NCBI GenBank assembly: GCA_027489535.1
Contig: JAIXZO010000006.1
Span: 248,001-312,000, forward strand
DNA: 64,000 bases
Source of the DNA: Hyphomicrobiales bacterium
Lineage (GTDB): Bacteria; Pseudomonadota; Alphaproteobacteria; Rhizobiales; Beijerinckiaceae
Direction of reading: 5' to 3'
The stretch's first letter is position 1, and every line of letters begins with the position of its first letter. The notes below the pieces were generated by a model. It made no database searches, was not told where the DNA came from, and saw nothing but the letters and a program-made list of their open reading frames with translations. Below are positions 1 to 9,499 of this stretch, piece after piece. The position numbers were made by a program, and so were the translations under genes.

Positions 1-1367
1 CGCGCATAGTGTTTTTCGACCAGCAGCGCGTGGAAGGTCAGCGCATCGGCGAACTTGGCGGTGGAGGCGTAGCCGCAGAACCGGGCAAAGCTCTCCAGCC
101 GGGCCGCGTCCGAGGGAAGCCGCTGCGTCTGCTCGTCTTCCTGCATCTGCAGGCGATGCTCGATGGTGCGCAGAAAACGGTACGCCTCCGAAAGCTCGGT
201 TTCGGCCTCCTCGGAAATCCACCCGTCCTCGCGCAGCGCCGTCAGCATCTCCAGCGTGCGGCGTCCCCGCAATTGCGGGCGACGTCCGCCGAACACCAAT
301 TGCTGCGTCTGCACGAAAAACTCGATCTCGCGGATGCCGCCGCGCCCGAGCTTGATGTCGTGGCCCGCCACCGCGATGGCCTCATGCCCGCGCACGGCAT
401 GAATCTGCCGCTTCATCGCGTGGATGTCGGCGATGGCGGCGAAGTCGAAATATTTGCGCCAGACGAAAGGCACGAGGTCGCCGATGAAGCGCTCGCCGAG
501 CGGCAGGTCGCCCGCCACAGCGCGCGCCTTGATCATCGCGGCGCGTTCCCAATTCTGGCCGACGCTCTCGTAATAGCCGTAGGCCGACGACACGGAGATG
601 GCGACGGGCGTGGAGCCCGGGTCAGGGCGCAGCCGAAGATCGGTTCGGAACACGTAACCGTCCGGCGTGCGCTCCTGCATGAAGCGCACGAGCCCCTGCG
701 TCAGCCGCACGAAGAAGGGCGACGCCTCCAAACCCTCCTTGAGCGGAGCGACCGCAGGGTCGTACAGCACCACCACGTCGATGTCGGAGGAGTAGTTCAG
801 TTCACGCGCGCCGTGCTTGCCGAGCGCCAGGACGGTAAAGCCGCAACCGGTGGCCGGGTCGGCCGGATCGGGAGGCAGAAAACGCCCTTCATCGGCGGCG
901 TTGCGGAGCAACCGCCGCACGGAGGCGGAAACGGTCGCGTCGGCGAAGTCCGACAAGGCGCGGGTTACCTGCTCCACGCCCCACGCCCCGCCGATGTCGG
1001 CGAGGGCGATCAGCAAGGCGGCTTCCTGCTTCGCCTTGCGCAGCCCGCGCATGAAGGCGGCGTCGGTCTCGGCCTTCGCCCAGCTTTCGGCTGCGGAGTG
1101 AACGAGCGCGGCAAAGTGCGCATCGGGGTCACATTCCAGCAGCGCCTTCAGCCGCGCCGCGTCATGCGCCAGCCGCCAGAGATAGGAGGAATGATCCGCG
1201 ATGCCCGCCAGAAGCGTCTCGACGTCGGGACGTCCCTCGACGGCCGCTGCGAGGTCGATCCCCTTTTCGGCAGCTTCGGCGAGCAAGTCCGACACGCGCT
1301 TGCGGCCGGCGGGCGGCGACGCAAGCCGCGGCGTCCGGCGGATCGAGTCGTTGAGAGCTTTGGTCAC
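1..1367 (-). CDS. glnE: GlnE, glutamine synthetase adenylyltransferase/adenylyl-removase (5' part, cut by window edge)
   Basis: Bifunctional enzyme that adenylylates and deadenylylates glutamine synthetase in response to PII, controlling nitrogen assimilation. About 455 N-terminal codons of a protein usually near 950-1000 residues are present, covering the adenylyl-removase half. Visible landmarks are the nucleotidyltransferase metal motif SSDID at residues 193-197, the RTDLRLRP segment that follows, and the family block GRGGIREIEFFVQTQQL. The reading frame opens with a GTG at 1367 that overlaps the TGA of the upstream histidine kinase (GTGA), implying translational coupling. GlnE next to a two-component pair, htrA and the ccm operon is a familiar arrangement in Rhizobiales. 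The rest of the gene lies left of the window. Confidence 0.95.
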   Translation of the reverse strand, partial: MTKALNDSIRRTPRLASPPAGRKRVSDLLAEAAEKGIDLAAAVEGRPDVETLLAGIADHSSYLWRLAHDAARLKALLECDPDAHFAALVHSAAESWAKAETDAAFMRGLRKAKQEAALLIALADIGGAWGVEQVTRALSDFADATVSASVRRLLRNAADEGRFLPPDPADPATGCGFTVLALGKHGARELNYSSDIDVVVLYDPAVAPLKEGLEASPFFVRLTQGLVRFMQERTPDGYVFRTDLRLRPDPGSTPVAISVSSAYGYYESVGQNWERAAMIKARAVAGDLPLGERFIGDLVPFVWRKYFDFAAIADIHAMKRQIHAVRGHEAIAVAGHDIKLGRGGIREIEFFVQTQQLVFGGRRPQLRGRRTLEMLTALREDGWISEEAETELSEAYRFLRTIEHRLQMQEDEQTQRLPSDAARLESFARFCGYASTAKFADALTFHALLVEKHYA

Positions 1368-2764
1368 GCGGTGGATTCCCCCTCCGGCAAGGTCAGCACG
1401 GCGCGCAGTCCGGGTCCATTGTCCTCGAGCCGCAATTCACCGCCGTGCATGCGCGCAACCGCTGCCGCCAGCGACAGCCCCAGCCCGAAACCGGGGCGCG
1501 TGCGTGCACTTTCGAGCCGCACGAAACGTTCGAGCACGCGTTCGCGGTCCGCCTCCGGCACGCCGGGTCCCCGGTCGCCGACGCTCAGTTCGACCAGCGA
1601 CCCGAAACGGCGGGCCGACACGGTGACGGGGCCGGGCGCCTCGCCGTCGCCGTTGCCTTTCGCGCCATATTTGATGGCATTGTCGACGAGGTTCGCGACC
1701 GCTTGCCCAACGAGTTCGCGCGAGCCGCGCACCGGCAGGGGTTCCTCGAGCCGGATCTCGATGCCCAGCCCCGCCTCCTCGGCCGTCGGCTCGTAAAGCT
1801 CGACGACGTCGCGCGCCACTGCGGCGAGGTCGAAAACGTCGTCGGACGGCATCTCGCCCTTGGCTTCCGCCCGCGCGATCAGCAACAGCGCGTTGAAGAC
1901 GCGGATCAGGTCGTCCGCCTCCGCGATGATGTCGTCCAGCCCGCGCCGGAATTCGTCCGGCGAGGTCGCCGTCCTGAGCGCCTGTTCCGCCTCGTTGCGC
2001 AAACGCGTCAGCGGCGTCTTGAGGTCATGCGCGATGTTGTCGGAGACCTCGCGGAGGCCGGCCATCAGCGCCTCGATGCGGTCCAGCATGACGTTGAGGC
2101 TTTGCGCCAGCCGGTCGAACTCGTCGTTCGATCCCGTCACGATCAACCGGCCGTCGAGATTGCCCGCCATGATGGAGCGCGTCGTGTCCGTCATCGCGTC
2201 GATGCGGCCGAGCACCCGGCGCGTCACGAAGATGCCGCCGCCCACGCCCAACGCGACGACCAAAAGGGCCGACCATCCCAACGCTCGGCGAATGACGTTG
2301 CGCAATCCGTCGTCCTCGCCGAGATCGCGGCCGACGATCAGCCGGAACCCGCCGGGGAGTTCCACGGCGTTGATCAGCGCCATGCGGCCGTGGTGGTCAT
2401 CTTCGGCGAGGTGGTAGGCGATGCGATATTCGCCCGGGCCGAGCGGGTGCTTGATTTCGACCTCGGTCAGGTTGCCCGCCACCGCGCCGCCGGTCGGGTC
2501 GAGCAGCAGGTAAAGCCCCCCGCCCGGCTGCCGCGAGCGCCGCGCCACGATTCCTGCAATGCGACGCGGCCCGCCCGCCCCGTATTGTTCCGTCAGGCTC
2601 GCCAATTCGGTGCGGATCGCGTCGCGCGCCTGCTCGTCGATCAGCCGGCGTGCGTTGTATGCGACGTAGCCGAGCAGGAAAAACGCGAACAGCGCGAACA
2701 CCACGAGATAGGCGATCGACAGCTTGAAGGCCGTGGTGCGGAAGAGTTTACCAAGCGCCGACAC
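1364..2764 (-). CDS. Sensor histidine kinase (HAMP-HisKA-HATPase)
   Basis: Inner-membrane sensor kinase of 466 residues, partner of the response regulator encoded just upstream. There are transmembrane segments at about 15-35 and 163-182 enclosing a periplasmic sensor of roughly 125 residues, then a HAMP linker, a HisKA helix with phospho-acceptor His246 in the IAHDLKTPL motif, and a HATPase domain with N-box Asn362 and Gly-rich boxes (DRGPGVP, GFGLGLS). The ATG at 2764 overlaps the regulator's stop by 17 bp, and the stop overlaps glnE, so all three are probably co-translated. The signal is not evident. The position between htrA and glnE is conserved in related bacteria, and an envelope-stress role is an inference from the htrA neighbour only. 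Confidence 0.93.
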   Translation of the reverse strand: MSALGKLFRTTAFKLSIAYLVVFALFAFFLLGYVAYNARRLIDEQARDAIRTELASLTEQYGAGGPRRIAGIVARRSRQPGGGLYLLLDPTGGAVAGNLTEVEIKHPLGPGEYRIAYHLAEDDHHGRMALINAVELPGGFRLIVGRDLGEDDGLRNVIRRALGWSALLVVALGVGGGIFVTRRVLGRIDAMTDTTRSIMAGNLDGRLIVTGSNDEFDRLAQSLNVMLDRIEALMAGLREVSDNIAHDLKTPLTRLRNEAEQALRTATSPDEFRRGLDDIIAEADDLIRVFNALLLIARAEAKGEMPSDDVFDLAAVARDVVELYEPTAEEAGLGIEIRLEEPLPVRGSRELVGQAVANLVDNAIKYGAKGNGDGEAPGPVTVSARRFGSLVELSVGDRGPGVPEADRERVLERFVRLESARTRPGFGLGLSLAAAVARMHGGELRLEDNGPGLRAVLTLPEGESTA

Positions 2765-3434
2765 GTACCGTGTACCCCGCGCCGCGTACCGTATGGATCA
2801 GCGGCCTGTCGAACCCCTTGTCGATCTTGCCGCGCAACCGCGACACATGAACGTCGATCACGTTCGTCTGCGGGTCGAAGTGATAGTCCCACACGCTTTC
2901 CAGCAACATCGTGCGCGTCACCACCTGCCCTGCATGGCGCATCAAATATTCGAGCAGCCTGAATTCGCGAGGTTGCAGGTCGATGGACCGCCCGCCCCGC
3001 GTCACGCGATGTGCAAGCCGGTCGAGTTCCAGATCGCCGACCCGATACACGGTTTCCTCGGCCGGCGCCGTGCCCCGCCTGCGCCTCGCCAGCACCTCGA
3101 TCCGTGCCAGAAGTTCGGAGAAAGCATAAGGCTTGGAGAGATAGTCGTCGCCGCCGGCGCGAAGACCCTTCACCCGGTCGTCGACCTGCCCGAGGGCGGA
3201 AAGGATCAGCACCGGCACCTCGTGCCCCTGCTCCCGTAGCCCTCGGATCAGCGACAACCCGTCGAGCTTCGGCAACATGCGGTCGACGATCAGCACGTCG
3301 TAGCCGCCTTCGGCCGCCAAGCCGTAGCCGTCCAGCCCGTCCGCCGCATGATCGGCGACGTGTCCGGTCTCGCGCAGCGCCTTCACCAGATAGCCGGCCC
3401 CATCGGCGTCGTCTTCGACGATCAGGATTTTCAT
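2748..3434 (-). CDS. OmpR/PhoB-family response regulator
   Basis: DNA-binding response regulator of 228 residues. The receiver domain has the acidic pair at residues 8-9, phospho-acceptor Asp51, and the conserved Thr/Ser and Lys positions (ILSA, SKPY). It is followed by a winged-helix effector domain typical of OmpR (LQPREFRLLEYL, then NVIDVHVSRLRGKID and HTVRGAGYTV). The longer open frame running upstream through htrA was rejected because receiver homology begins exactly at the ATG at 3434. It is followed with a 17-bp overlap by its kinase and preceded by htrA, from which it is separated by only 68 bp. Confidence 0.95.
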   Translation of the reverse strand: MKILIVEDDADGAGYLVKALRETGHVADHAADGLDGYGLAAEGGYDVLIVDRMLPKLDGLSLIRGLREQGHEVPVLILSALGQVDDRVKGLRAGGDDYLSKPYAFSELLARIEVLARRRRGTAPAEETVYRVGDLELDRLAHRVTRGGRSIDLQPREFRLLEYLMRHAGQVVTRTMLLESVWDYHFDPQTNVIDVHVSRLRGKIDKGFDRPLIHTVRGAGYTVRVGAW

Positions 3435-3502
3435 GGGACCGACCTTAATCGAAGCTGCGGCGGTTCGTGAACCGCCGCAGCCGCGCAAATGCCAAATCCG
3501 CA

Positions 3503-4708
3503 TCAGGCCCGCGGCTTCATCTCGGGGAGCTTCGAGAGAACGACGTCCGCCGTTTCCGTCTTGCCTTGGCGCATGAAGGTCAGCTTGGCTTCGGCTCCGG
3601 GCTTCGCCGACCCCACAAGCCGCGTGAGGTCGCGCGCGGTCTTGATCTCCGTTCCGTCGAAGGCCGTCACCACGTCGCCGGATTTCAAGCCCGCCTTTTC
3701 GGCTGCGGAGCCCTTGGTCACTTCGGCCACCAACGCGCCTTTCGGCTCGCGAAGCCCGAGCGTTTCCGCGATGTCCGCCGTCACGGGCTGTACCTGCACC
3801 CCGAGATAGCCGCGCGAAACCTCGCCGCTTTGCTTCAGGGACGCCGCCACGGTCTGCACCGTCGCGGCCGGAACCGCGAAGGCGATCCCCACGCTGCCGC
3901 CGGTCGGCGAGGCGATGGCGGTGTTCACGCCCACCACTTCGCCGGCGAGATTGAAGGTCGGTCCGCCGGAATTGCCCCGGTTCACCGGCGCGTCGATCTG
4001 CAGGAAGTCGTCGTAAGGCCCCGCTCCGATATCGCGACCCCGGGCCGATACGATCCCCGCCGTCACCGTCCCGCCGAGTCCGAACGGATTGCCGACGGCC
4101 ATCACCCACTCGCCGACGCGCGGCGATGCCGTCGCCAGCTTCACGAAGGGATAGGATCCGGGCGTGGTCACCTTCAGCAAGGCGATGTCGGTGCGCGGGT
4201 CGGAGCCGACCACGGTCGCCGGCAGTTCGCGCCCGTCCTCGGTCATCAGCTTCACCTCCAGCGCGTTCTCGATGACGTGGTGGTTGGTCACGGCATAGCC
4301 GTCCGCAGAGATGAAGAAGCCGGAGCCGAGCGCCTCGCCGAAACGCCCCGGCCTGTCCTCGCCGCGCTCGCCGGGTCCCTGCGGGCCCTGACCGAAGCGG
4401 CGGAAAAACTCCTGAATTTCGGGCGGGAGACCATCCATCGAAGGCCCGCCCCGCTGCGCAACCGTCGCCGCCGTCGCGACTTTGACGCGGACGGAGACCA
4501 CGGCGGGCTTCACCCGGTCGGCCAAGTCGGCGAAGGACGGCGCGCCGTTCGGGGCCGTTGCCTGAATCTGCGGCGTAACGGCGGTCTGGGCGCGCAACGC
4601 GGATCCGTCGACGAAGAGCGCGCCGCCCATCATGGCTGCGGCAACGCCGGCCAACAGCACGGTGCGAACGCTCTTGCGGGCGGTAAGGCCTTTTGCCGTC
4701 TCGTTCAT
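3503..4708 (-). CDS. HtrA/DegP-type periplasmic serine protease with one PDZ domain
   Basis: Periplasmic trypsin-fold protease and chaperone for misfolded envelope proteins, 401 residues. An N-terminal hydrophobic segment (about 15-35) acts as export signal. The catalytic triad is His144 (NHHV), Asp174 (RTDIALLKV) and Ser247 (NRGNSGGP). A single PDZ domain follows (about 298-395, beginning RGYLGVQV), so the second PDZ of classical DegP is missing. This makes it DegS/HhoB-sized rather than a full DegP. The ATG at 4708 is chosen because a perfect AGGAGG lies upstream; an in-frame ATG at 4798 would add 30 residues with no signal-peptide character. It sits between ccmH and a two-component pair in the order usual for rhizobia. 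Confidence 0.93.
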   Translation of the reverse strand: MNETAKGLTARKSVRTVLLAGVAAAMMGGALFVDGSALRAQTAVTPQIQATAPNGAPSFADLADRVKPAVVSVRVKVATAATVAQRGGPSMDGLPPEIQEFFRRFGQGPQGPGERGEDRPGRFGEALGSGFFISADGYAVTNHHVIENALEVKLMTEDGRELPATVVGSDPRTDIALLKVTTPGSYPFVKLATASPRVGEWVMAVGNPFGLGGTVTAGIVSARGRDIGAGPYDDFLQIDAPVNRGNSGGPTFNLAGEVVGVNTAIASPTGGSVGIAFAVPAATVQTVAASLKQSGEVSRGYLGVQVQPVTADIAETLGLREPKGALVAEVTKGSAAEKAGLKSGDVVTAFDGTEIKTARDLTRLVGSAKPGAEAKLTFMRQGKTETADVVLSKLPEMKPRA

Positions 4709-4835
4709 ATCGAAACCTCCTGATGCGGGGAGGCCTGCGCCTCCTTCCATGACGGGAAGGATGCAACGGCATCGCTTACGGCCGTCTCGCGACCGCATGA
4801 ACGTTCGGTAATCTTGAGACGAAATTTCGGACCGT

Positions 4836-5318
4836 TCAGGCCCGCGGCTCGCGCTCGATCAGTTCGGCCAGCGCGCGCCGCTCTTCGTCGCTCAACAGCC
4901 CGGGGGCAGAGGCGCGTCTGCGCCGCGCGGCGGCCCATACGCCTGCAGCTCCCGCCGCCAAAACCAGAAACGGGCCGATCCAGAGCAGTGCCGTCCGCAT
5001 GTCGAAGGGCGGCTTCAGCAGCACGAAATCGCCGTATCTGGCGACGAGATAGGCCTTGATCTCGCGGTCATCGTCGCCCGCCGTGATGCGCTCGCGCACC
5101 AGCAGCCGCAGGTCGCGCGCAAGCGGCGCGTTCGAGTCGTCGATAGATTGGTTCTGGCAGACGAGGCAGCGCAACTCGACCGAGAGCGCACGCGCGCGCG
5201 CCTCCTGCGCCGGATCCTTCAGCACCTCGTCCGGCTGCACGGCAAAGGCGGGACCGGCGACGGGCATTACGCCGAGAACGGCGGCGAACGCGGCGACGAG
5301 GAGCCGTTTGCGGATCAC
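4836..5318 (-). CDS. ccmH: CcmH/CycL cytochrome c maturation thioredoxin-like protein
   Basis: Periplasm-facing, membrane-anchored oxidoreductase that keeps the CXXCH motif of apocytochrome c reduced for haem ligation. The 160-residue protein has a signal peptide (1-26), the family motif LRCLVCQNQ with redox Cys51 and Cys54, a transmembrane helix around 107-126 and a short Arg-rich cytoplasmic tail. A GTG start at 5318 overlaps the TGA of ccmF (GTGA), so it is translated by coupling; the longer ATG frame in the same phase runs back into ccmF and is not credible. It is the last gene of the ccmI-E-F-H operon. Confidence 0.95.
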   Translation of the reverse strand: MIRKRLLVAAFAAVLGVMPVAGPAFAVQPDEVLKDPAQEARARALSVELRCLVCQNQSIDDSNAPLARDLRLLVRERITAGDDDREIKAYLVARYGDFVLLKPPFDMRTALLWIGPFLVLAAGAAGVWAAARRRRASAPGLLSDEERRALAELIEREPRA

Positions 5319-7291
5319 GCCCGCACCGCCTTCGCGCCCTGCACCGCGCGCGCCGGGGCGGCCACGCGCGCGCGCCGGTCGAGCATCGAGAGCAAGCCGC
5401 CCAAGCCCATCACGATCGCGCCGATCCAGATCAGCGTCACCAGCGGCTTCCAATAAAGCCGCACGCCGACGCTGCCGTCGGGCTCGAATTCGCTCAGGCT
5501 GGCATAGACCTGCCCGAGCCCCGCGGTCATCAATCCCGCTTCCGAGGTGGGCATGGTCTGCGCCATGAACACGCGCTTGCCGGGCTCGATCAGTCCGACC
5601 GGCTTGCCCTCGCTCAGGATCACGAAGCTCGCCACGGTCTCACGGAAATCCGGGCCGTTGCGCACGAAGGTCCGCTCCAGCCGCACCTGATACGGCCCCG
5701 CGTCCAGCATGTCGCCGGGGCGCACCTGCGCGATCCGCTCCGTCCCCCACGCCGTTGCCGCGATGCCGATCACGCTGATGCCGACCCCGGCATGAGCGAT
5801 GGCGGAGCCCCATGCCGCGAGCGGAATCCCCGCCGCGCGCCGCAAGATCAGCGAGGCCTTCGCCCCGCCGCGCGTCGACCGCGCGACGATGTCCGTCAAC
5901 GACCCCAAGATCAGCCATGCGCCGAGACCGATCCCGAGCGGCGCGGCGACCGGGCCGCCGCGGGTCCAAGCGAATATCGCGATGGTGATCAGCACCGAAA
6001 TGCCGACCGCCGCCGCAAGCCGCTGCGCCACGCCGAGCAGGTCGCCGCGCTTCCACGCCAGCGATTGTCCGAACGGGATCAACAGCAGCAGGGGAATGCC
6101 CAGCGGCAACACCGTCGCCTCGAAGAACGGCGGTCCCACGGAAATCTTCGAGCCGTCCAAGGCTTCGAGCGCCAACGGATACAGCGTGCCGATGAACACC
6201 GCCGCCGTGATCGCCGCCAGCAGCAGATTGTTGATCACCAGCGCGCCCTCGCGCGACACCGGCGCGAACAGCCCGCCCTGCTTCAACAGCGCCGCGCGCC
6301 AGGCGAACAGCCCGAAGCCGCCGCCGATGAACACGGTCAGAATGGCGAGGATGAACCGTCCCCGTTCGGGATCGGTCGCAAACGTATGCACCGAGGTCAG
6401 CACGCCGGAGCGCACGAGGAACGCGCCCATGAGAGAGAGCGAAAAGGTCAGGATCGACAGCAGGATCGTCCACACCTTCAAGGCGTCGCGCTTCTCCATC
6501 ACCAGCGTCGAATGCAGCAGCGCCGTGCCCGCGAGCCAGGGCATCAGCGAGGCGTTTTCCACCGGATCCCAGAACCACCAGCCGCCCCAACCCAGCTCGT
6601 AATAGGCCCAATACGAGCCCATCGCGATGCCGATGGTCAGGAAGATCCAGGCCAGCAGCGTCCACGGCCGCACGAAGCGCGCCCACACCGCGTCGATGCG
6701 GCCGTGGATCAACGCGCCGACCGCGAAGGAGAAGGCGATCGAGAAGCCGACATAGCCGACGTAAAGCAGCGGCGGATGGATCGCGAGGCCCGGGTCCTGC
6801 AGGATCGGGTTGAGCCCCCGGCCCTCGACCGGTGCCGGCAGCAGCCGCTCGAACGGGTTCGACGCCACGAGCACGAACAGCAGGAACGCGGCCGTGATCG
6901 AGCCCTGCACCCCCAGCACCGCCGCATGCAGCCGCAGCGGCATGTCCTTGGCGCGGGCCGCCACCAAAGCCGCGAACAGCACGAGAATGCTCACCCACAG
7001 CAGCATCGAACCTTCGTGGTTCGCCCACACGCCCGAGATCCGATACATCAGCGGCTTGGCCGAATGCGAATTCGAGGCGACGTTGAGCACCGAGAAATCG
7101 GACGTCACATAGGCCCAGGTCAGCGCGGCGTAGGACAGCGCCACCAGCACGAAGCTCGCGAAGGCGGCGGGCCGCGCCGTCGACATCAGGGCCGCGTCGC
7201 GCGAGGTCACGCCCCACAACGGCAGAACCGTCTGCACCATGGCCACCGCCAGCGCGAGCACGAGTGCGTAATGTCCGATCTCGACGATCAT
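5315..7291 (-). CDS. ccmF: CcmF/CycK haem lyase subunit of cytochrome c maturation
   Basis: Polytopic inner-membrane component of the System I haem lyase, 658 residues. It takes haem from holo-CcmE and attaches it to apocytochrome c with CcmH and CcmI. The tryptophan-rich WWD haem-handling signature is present ([13 protein letters not shown]) together with more than a dozen hydrophobic segments and a periplasmic insertion before the last helix. The start at 7291 overlaps the ccmE stop (ATGA) and gives the family's standard N-terminus [10 protein letters not shown]; a 15-residue longer frame exists but lies inside ccmE. Confidence 0.97.
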   Translation of the reverse strand: MIVEIGHYALVLALAVAMVQTVLPLWGVTSRDAALMSTARPAAFASFVLVALSYAALTWAYVTSDFSVLNVASNSHSAKPLMYRISGVWANHEGSMLLWVSILVLFAALVAARAKDMPLRLHAAVLGVQGSITAAFLLFVLVASNPFERLLPAPVEGRGLNPILQDPGLAIHPPLLYVGYVGFSIAFSFAVGALIHGRIDAVWARFVRPWTLLAWIFLTIGIAMGSYWAYYELGWGGWWFWDPVENASLMPWLAGTALLHSTLVMEKRDALKVWTILLSILTFSLSLMGAFLVRSGVLTSVHTFATDPERGRFILAILTVFIGGGFGLFAWRAALLKQGGLFAPVSREGALVINNLLLAAITAAVFIGTLYPLALEALDGSKISVGPPFFEATVLPLGIPLLLLIPFGQSLAWKRGDLLGVAQRLAAAVGISVLITIAIFAWTRGGPVAAPLGIGLGAWLILGSLTDIVARSTRGGAKASLILRRAAGIPLAAWGSAIAHAGVGISVIGIAATAWGTERIAQVRPGDMLDAGPYQVRLERTFVRNGPDFRETVASFVILSEGKPVGLIEPGKRVFMAQTMPTSEAGLMTAGLGQVYASLSEFEPDGSVGVRLYWKPLVTLIWIGAIVMGLGGLLSMLDRRARVAAPARAVQGAKAVRA

Positions 7292-7755
7292 TTCGCTGCT
7301 CCGCCCTTGGCTTGGCCGCCGGCGTCGCCCTGCCACTGCCCCTGTTTCTTGAGCGTGTCGGCGACTTCCTTCGGCATGTAATTCTCGTCGTGCTTGGCCA
7401 ACACGCTGTCGGCGCGGAAGCTCCCGCCGGGTTCAAGCACGCCTTCCGCCACCACGCCCTGCCCTTCGCGGAACAGGTCCGGCAGCAGCCCGCGATAGCT
7501 CACCGCGATCTCGCGGTTGCCGTCCGTCACCCGGAAGCCGACGGCGTTGCCCTCGCTGCGCTTCACGCTGCCGTCGACGACAAGGCCGCCGATGCGCAGA
7601 CGCGTGCCGGGCGTCACGCCCTTCTCGACCACTTCCGTCGGCCCGTAGAAGAACACGATGCTGTCGCTGAGCGAAAACAGCACGAGGCCGGCCGCCAGCG
7701 CGAGCACCGCTCCCATGCCGCCGATCACCGCGAGGCGTTTCTGCTTGCGCGTCAT
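7288..7755 (-). CDS. ccmE: CcmE/CycJ haem chaperone
   Basis: Periplasmic haem chaperone of 155 residues anchored by an N-terminal helix (about 8-28). It binds haem covalently through the conserved His122 in the KHDENYMP motif, with Tyr126 as expected axial ligand, and passes it to CcmF. The OB-fold core is preceded by the conserved segment FFYGPTE. It is linked to ccmF by an ATGA overlap and lies only 4 bp after the ccmI stop. Confidence 0.97.
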   Translation of the reverse strand: MTRKQKRLAVIGGMGAVLALAAGLVLFSLSDSIVFFYGPTEVVEKGVTPGTRLRIGGLVVDGSVKRSEGNAVGFRVTDGNREIAVSYRGLLPDLFREGQGVVAEGVLEPGGSFRADSVLAKHDENYMPKEVADTLKKQGQWQGDAGGQAKGGAAK

Positions 7756-7759
7756 CGCG

Positions 7760-8839
7760 TCATTCCACTCCGGCCTCGCGCGCCGCGGCTTCCACCCGGC
7801 GCAACGCGTCCGCGTCGTCCGCCAGCGCAGTCCGCGCCCGCTCCAGCGCGCCCTTGGCCCGCTCCGATTCCTTGAGCACCGAGAGCGCGCGGATCAGCCG
7901 CGACCAAGCCTCGGAGTCGCCGCCCTTCGCCGCCAATCGCTCGTCGAGCCCGTCCACCATGCTGCGGATCATCGCCGTCCGGTCGGCCTCGGGCAGTGCC
8001 GCTATGGCCTCGCCGCCCGCGGGCACGGAGCCCGGCGCGAGCGTCGCGATCCGCTCCTTCAGCGCCGCGGCGGCGGAGGAGTCCGGCGGCACGTCGCGAA
8101 GCAGCGCGCGATACATCGCCAGCGCCTCGCCCGTCTTGCCGTCCTGCTCGTAGGACAGGCCCTTGTAGAAGCGCGGCGCGGGCGATTTGGCGTCGAAGGC
8201 GAGCGCCCCGTCGAACAATTCGCGCGCTTCGGCCGTCACCACGCCGCCCGCTTGCGCCACCAGCACCTCGCCCAAGGCGGTCAGCCGGTCGGCATCGGGG
8301 CCCTTCAGCTTGAGGATCTGCGAATAGGCGCGCACCGCGTCGTCATACCGGCCCGACTGCATGTAGACCGGGGCGATCACCTGCCATCCCGCCACGTCGT
8401 CGGGCTTTTCCGCCAACCGCTTTTCCACCTGCGCGATCAGCGTGGCGAAATCGGGGGCCTGTTTCAGCCGCGCTTCGAGCGGCCGGTCCGGCTCGTCCGG
8501 AGAGCCGATCCGCATGTAAAGCCCGAGCGAGAAGGTCGGGATCAGCAGCACGGCGATCAAAGCCGCGGCTCGAATGCGGTTCTGCGAGAAGGTCGCGCCC
8601 TCTTCGGAGGAATTCGCCGCCGCCAGCAGCCGCCGCGCCGCTTCGGCCCGCGCGGCTTCGGCTTCGTCCGCGCCGAGCAGGCCGCGCTCGAAATCACGGT
8701 CGATCTCGGCCAGCTGGGCTTGATAGAAGGCCGTGTCCGTCGCCCGCTCGGCCGACGGAAGGGCTGAGCGCGACAGAGGCCGCAGCACGGCCATCACGGT
8801 CGCGCCCGTCAACAACGTCATGACGATCCAGACGAGCAT
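7760..8839 (-). CDS. ccmI: CcmI/CycH apocytochrome c chaperone
   Basis: First gene of the ccm operon, 359 residues. The N-terminal membrane module starts [10 protein letters not shown], followed by a cytoplasmic coiled segment with the family pattern [11 protein letters not shown] and a second hydrophobic stretch around 91-107. The C-terminal periplasmic part has tetratricopeptide-like repeats (for example [24 protein letters not shown]-type units near 165-280) that bind the C-terminus of apocytochrome c. Homology and operon position support the assignment; ccmABCD are not in the window. Confidence 0.93.
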   Translation of the reverse strand: MLVWIVMTLLTGATVMAVLRPLSRSALPSAERATDTAFYQAQLAEIDRDFERGLLGADEAEAARAEAARRLLAAANSSEEGATFSQNRIRAAALIAVLLIPTFSLGLYMRIGSPDEPDRPLEARLKQAPDFATLIAQVEKRLAEKPDDVAGWQVIAPVYMQSGRYDDAVRAYSQILKLKGPDADRLTALGEVLVAQAGGVVTAEARELFDGALAFDAKSPAPRFYKGLSYEQDGKTGEALAMYRALLRDVPPDSSAAAALKERIATLAPGSVPAGGEAIAALPEADRTAMIRSMVDGLDERLAAKGGDSEAWSRLIRALSVLKESERAKGALERARTALADDADALRRVEAAAREAGVE

Positions 8840-8877
8840 GATGTCTGTTAACCGCGCCCCGTCACGTCGTCACGCGC

Positions 8878-8906
8878 AAACTCCGCGGCGCGAGGTCGCG
8901 GAGTTT
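8878..8906. terminator. Hairpin between ccmI and the 17-kDa-like lipoprotein gene
   Basis: Ten-base-pair perfect stem (8878-8887 with 8897-8906) around a 9-nt loop, placed 10 bp downstream of the stop of the minus-strand lipoprotein gene and upstream of ccmI. The T-tract is poor on the minus strand, so this is a plausible but not classical terminator. Confidence 0.45.
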
Positions 8907-8915
8907 GTTTCTGCA

Positions 8916-9386
8916 TCAGCTCACGATGTCCCAACGCCCGTCCGGGGCGCGGCATGCGGTGCCGACGCCCTGTTCCTGACGGCCGGCGATCACGATGGTG
9001 TGGGTGTATTGGCGGCACACGCGGCCCTGCTCCGAATAGACCGGACCGGGATCGACATAGCCGCGCGCGCCGCTGGGCGCCGCCCAGGTCTGGCGCTGCC
9101 CGTAGGACACGGCCTGCGCCTGCGCGTAATTGGCCTGCTGCTGCGCCCGCTCGTCGAGCCCGCGGCCCACCTGATTGCCGAGGAAGCCGCCGATCAGCGT
9201 TCCCGCCATCACCGCACCCACCTTGCCGGCCCCGCCGCCGAACCGGCTGCCGATCAGGCCGCCCGCCACCGCGCCGAGCACCGTGCCGCCGGCTTCGTTG
9301 GGGCCCGTCGTGGGCGCGCAACCGGCAATCCCCGCCGCCGTCAAGGAAAGTGCGAGCGCGGCTGCAATCGTCTTCTTGGCCTTCAT
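8916..9386 (-). CDS. Outer-membrane lipoprotein, 17 kDa surface-antigen-like (glycine zipper)
   Basis: Exported protein of 156 residues with a signal peptide and lipobox ending at Cys22 (AGIAGC in the longer numbering). A glycine-zipper region follows, with alternating small residues (GGTVLGAVAGGLIGSRFGGG and a second copy), as in Rickettsia 17-kDa antigens and SlyB-like proteins. The C-terminal part (SGARGYVDPGPVYSEQGRVC onward) carries Cys residues and matches the usual CRxY...GTACRxPDGxW ending. The ATG at 9386 was chosen over an upstream one because an AGGAG lies 9 nt in front of it. The exact function of these proteins is not established. Confidence 0.88.
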   Translation of the reverse strand: MKAKKTIAAALALSLTAAGIAGCAPTTGPNEAGGTVLGAVAGGLIGSRFGGGAGKVGAVMAGTLIGGFLGNQVGRGLDERAQQQANYAQAQAVSYGQRQTWAAPSGARGYVDPGPVYSEQGRVCRQYTHTIVIAGRQEQGVGTACRAPDGRWDIVS

Positions 9387-9499
9387 CGAGCAATGCTCCT
9401 TCAGCATATCCGTTGAGGGACGTTATACCCACGCCCTCGGTCGAATTCGATCCAATGCCCTGATTCGGGCATTTTTCCGTCCGTTGCCGAAATTCAGCC

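Noticed and set aside
9-1796. 595-codon plus-strand frame at the left edge
   Set aside because: It is antisense to glnE and the histidine kinase, which show clear family motifs; high GC makes long shadow frames common.
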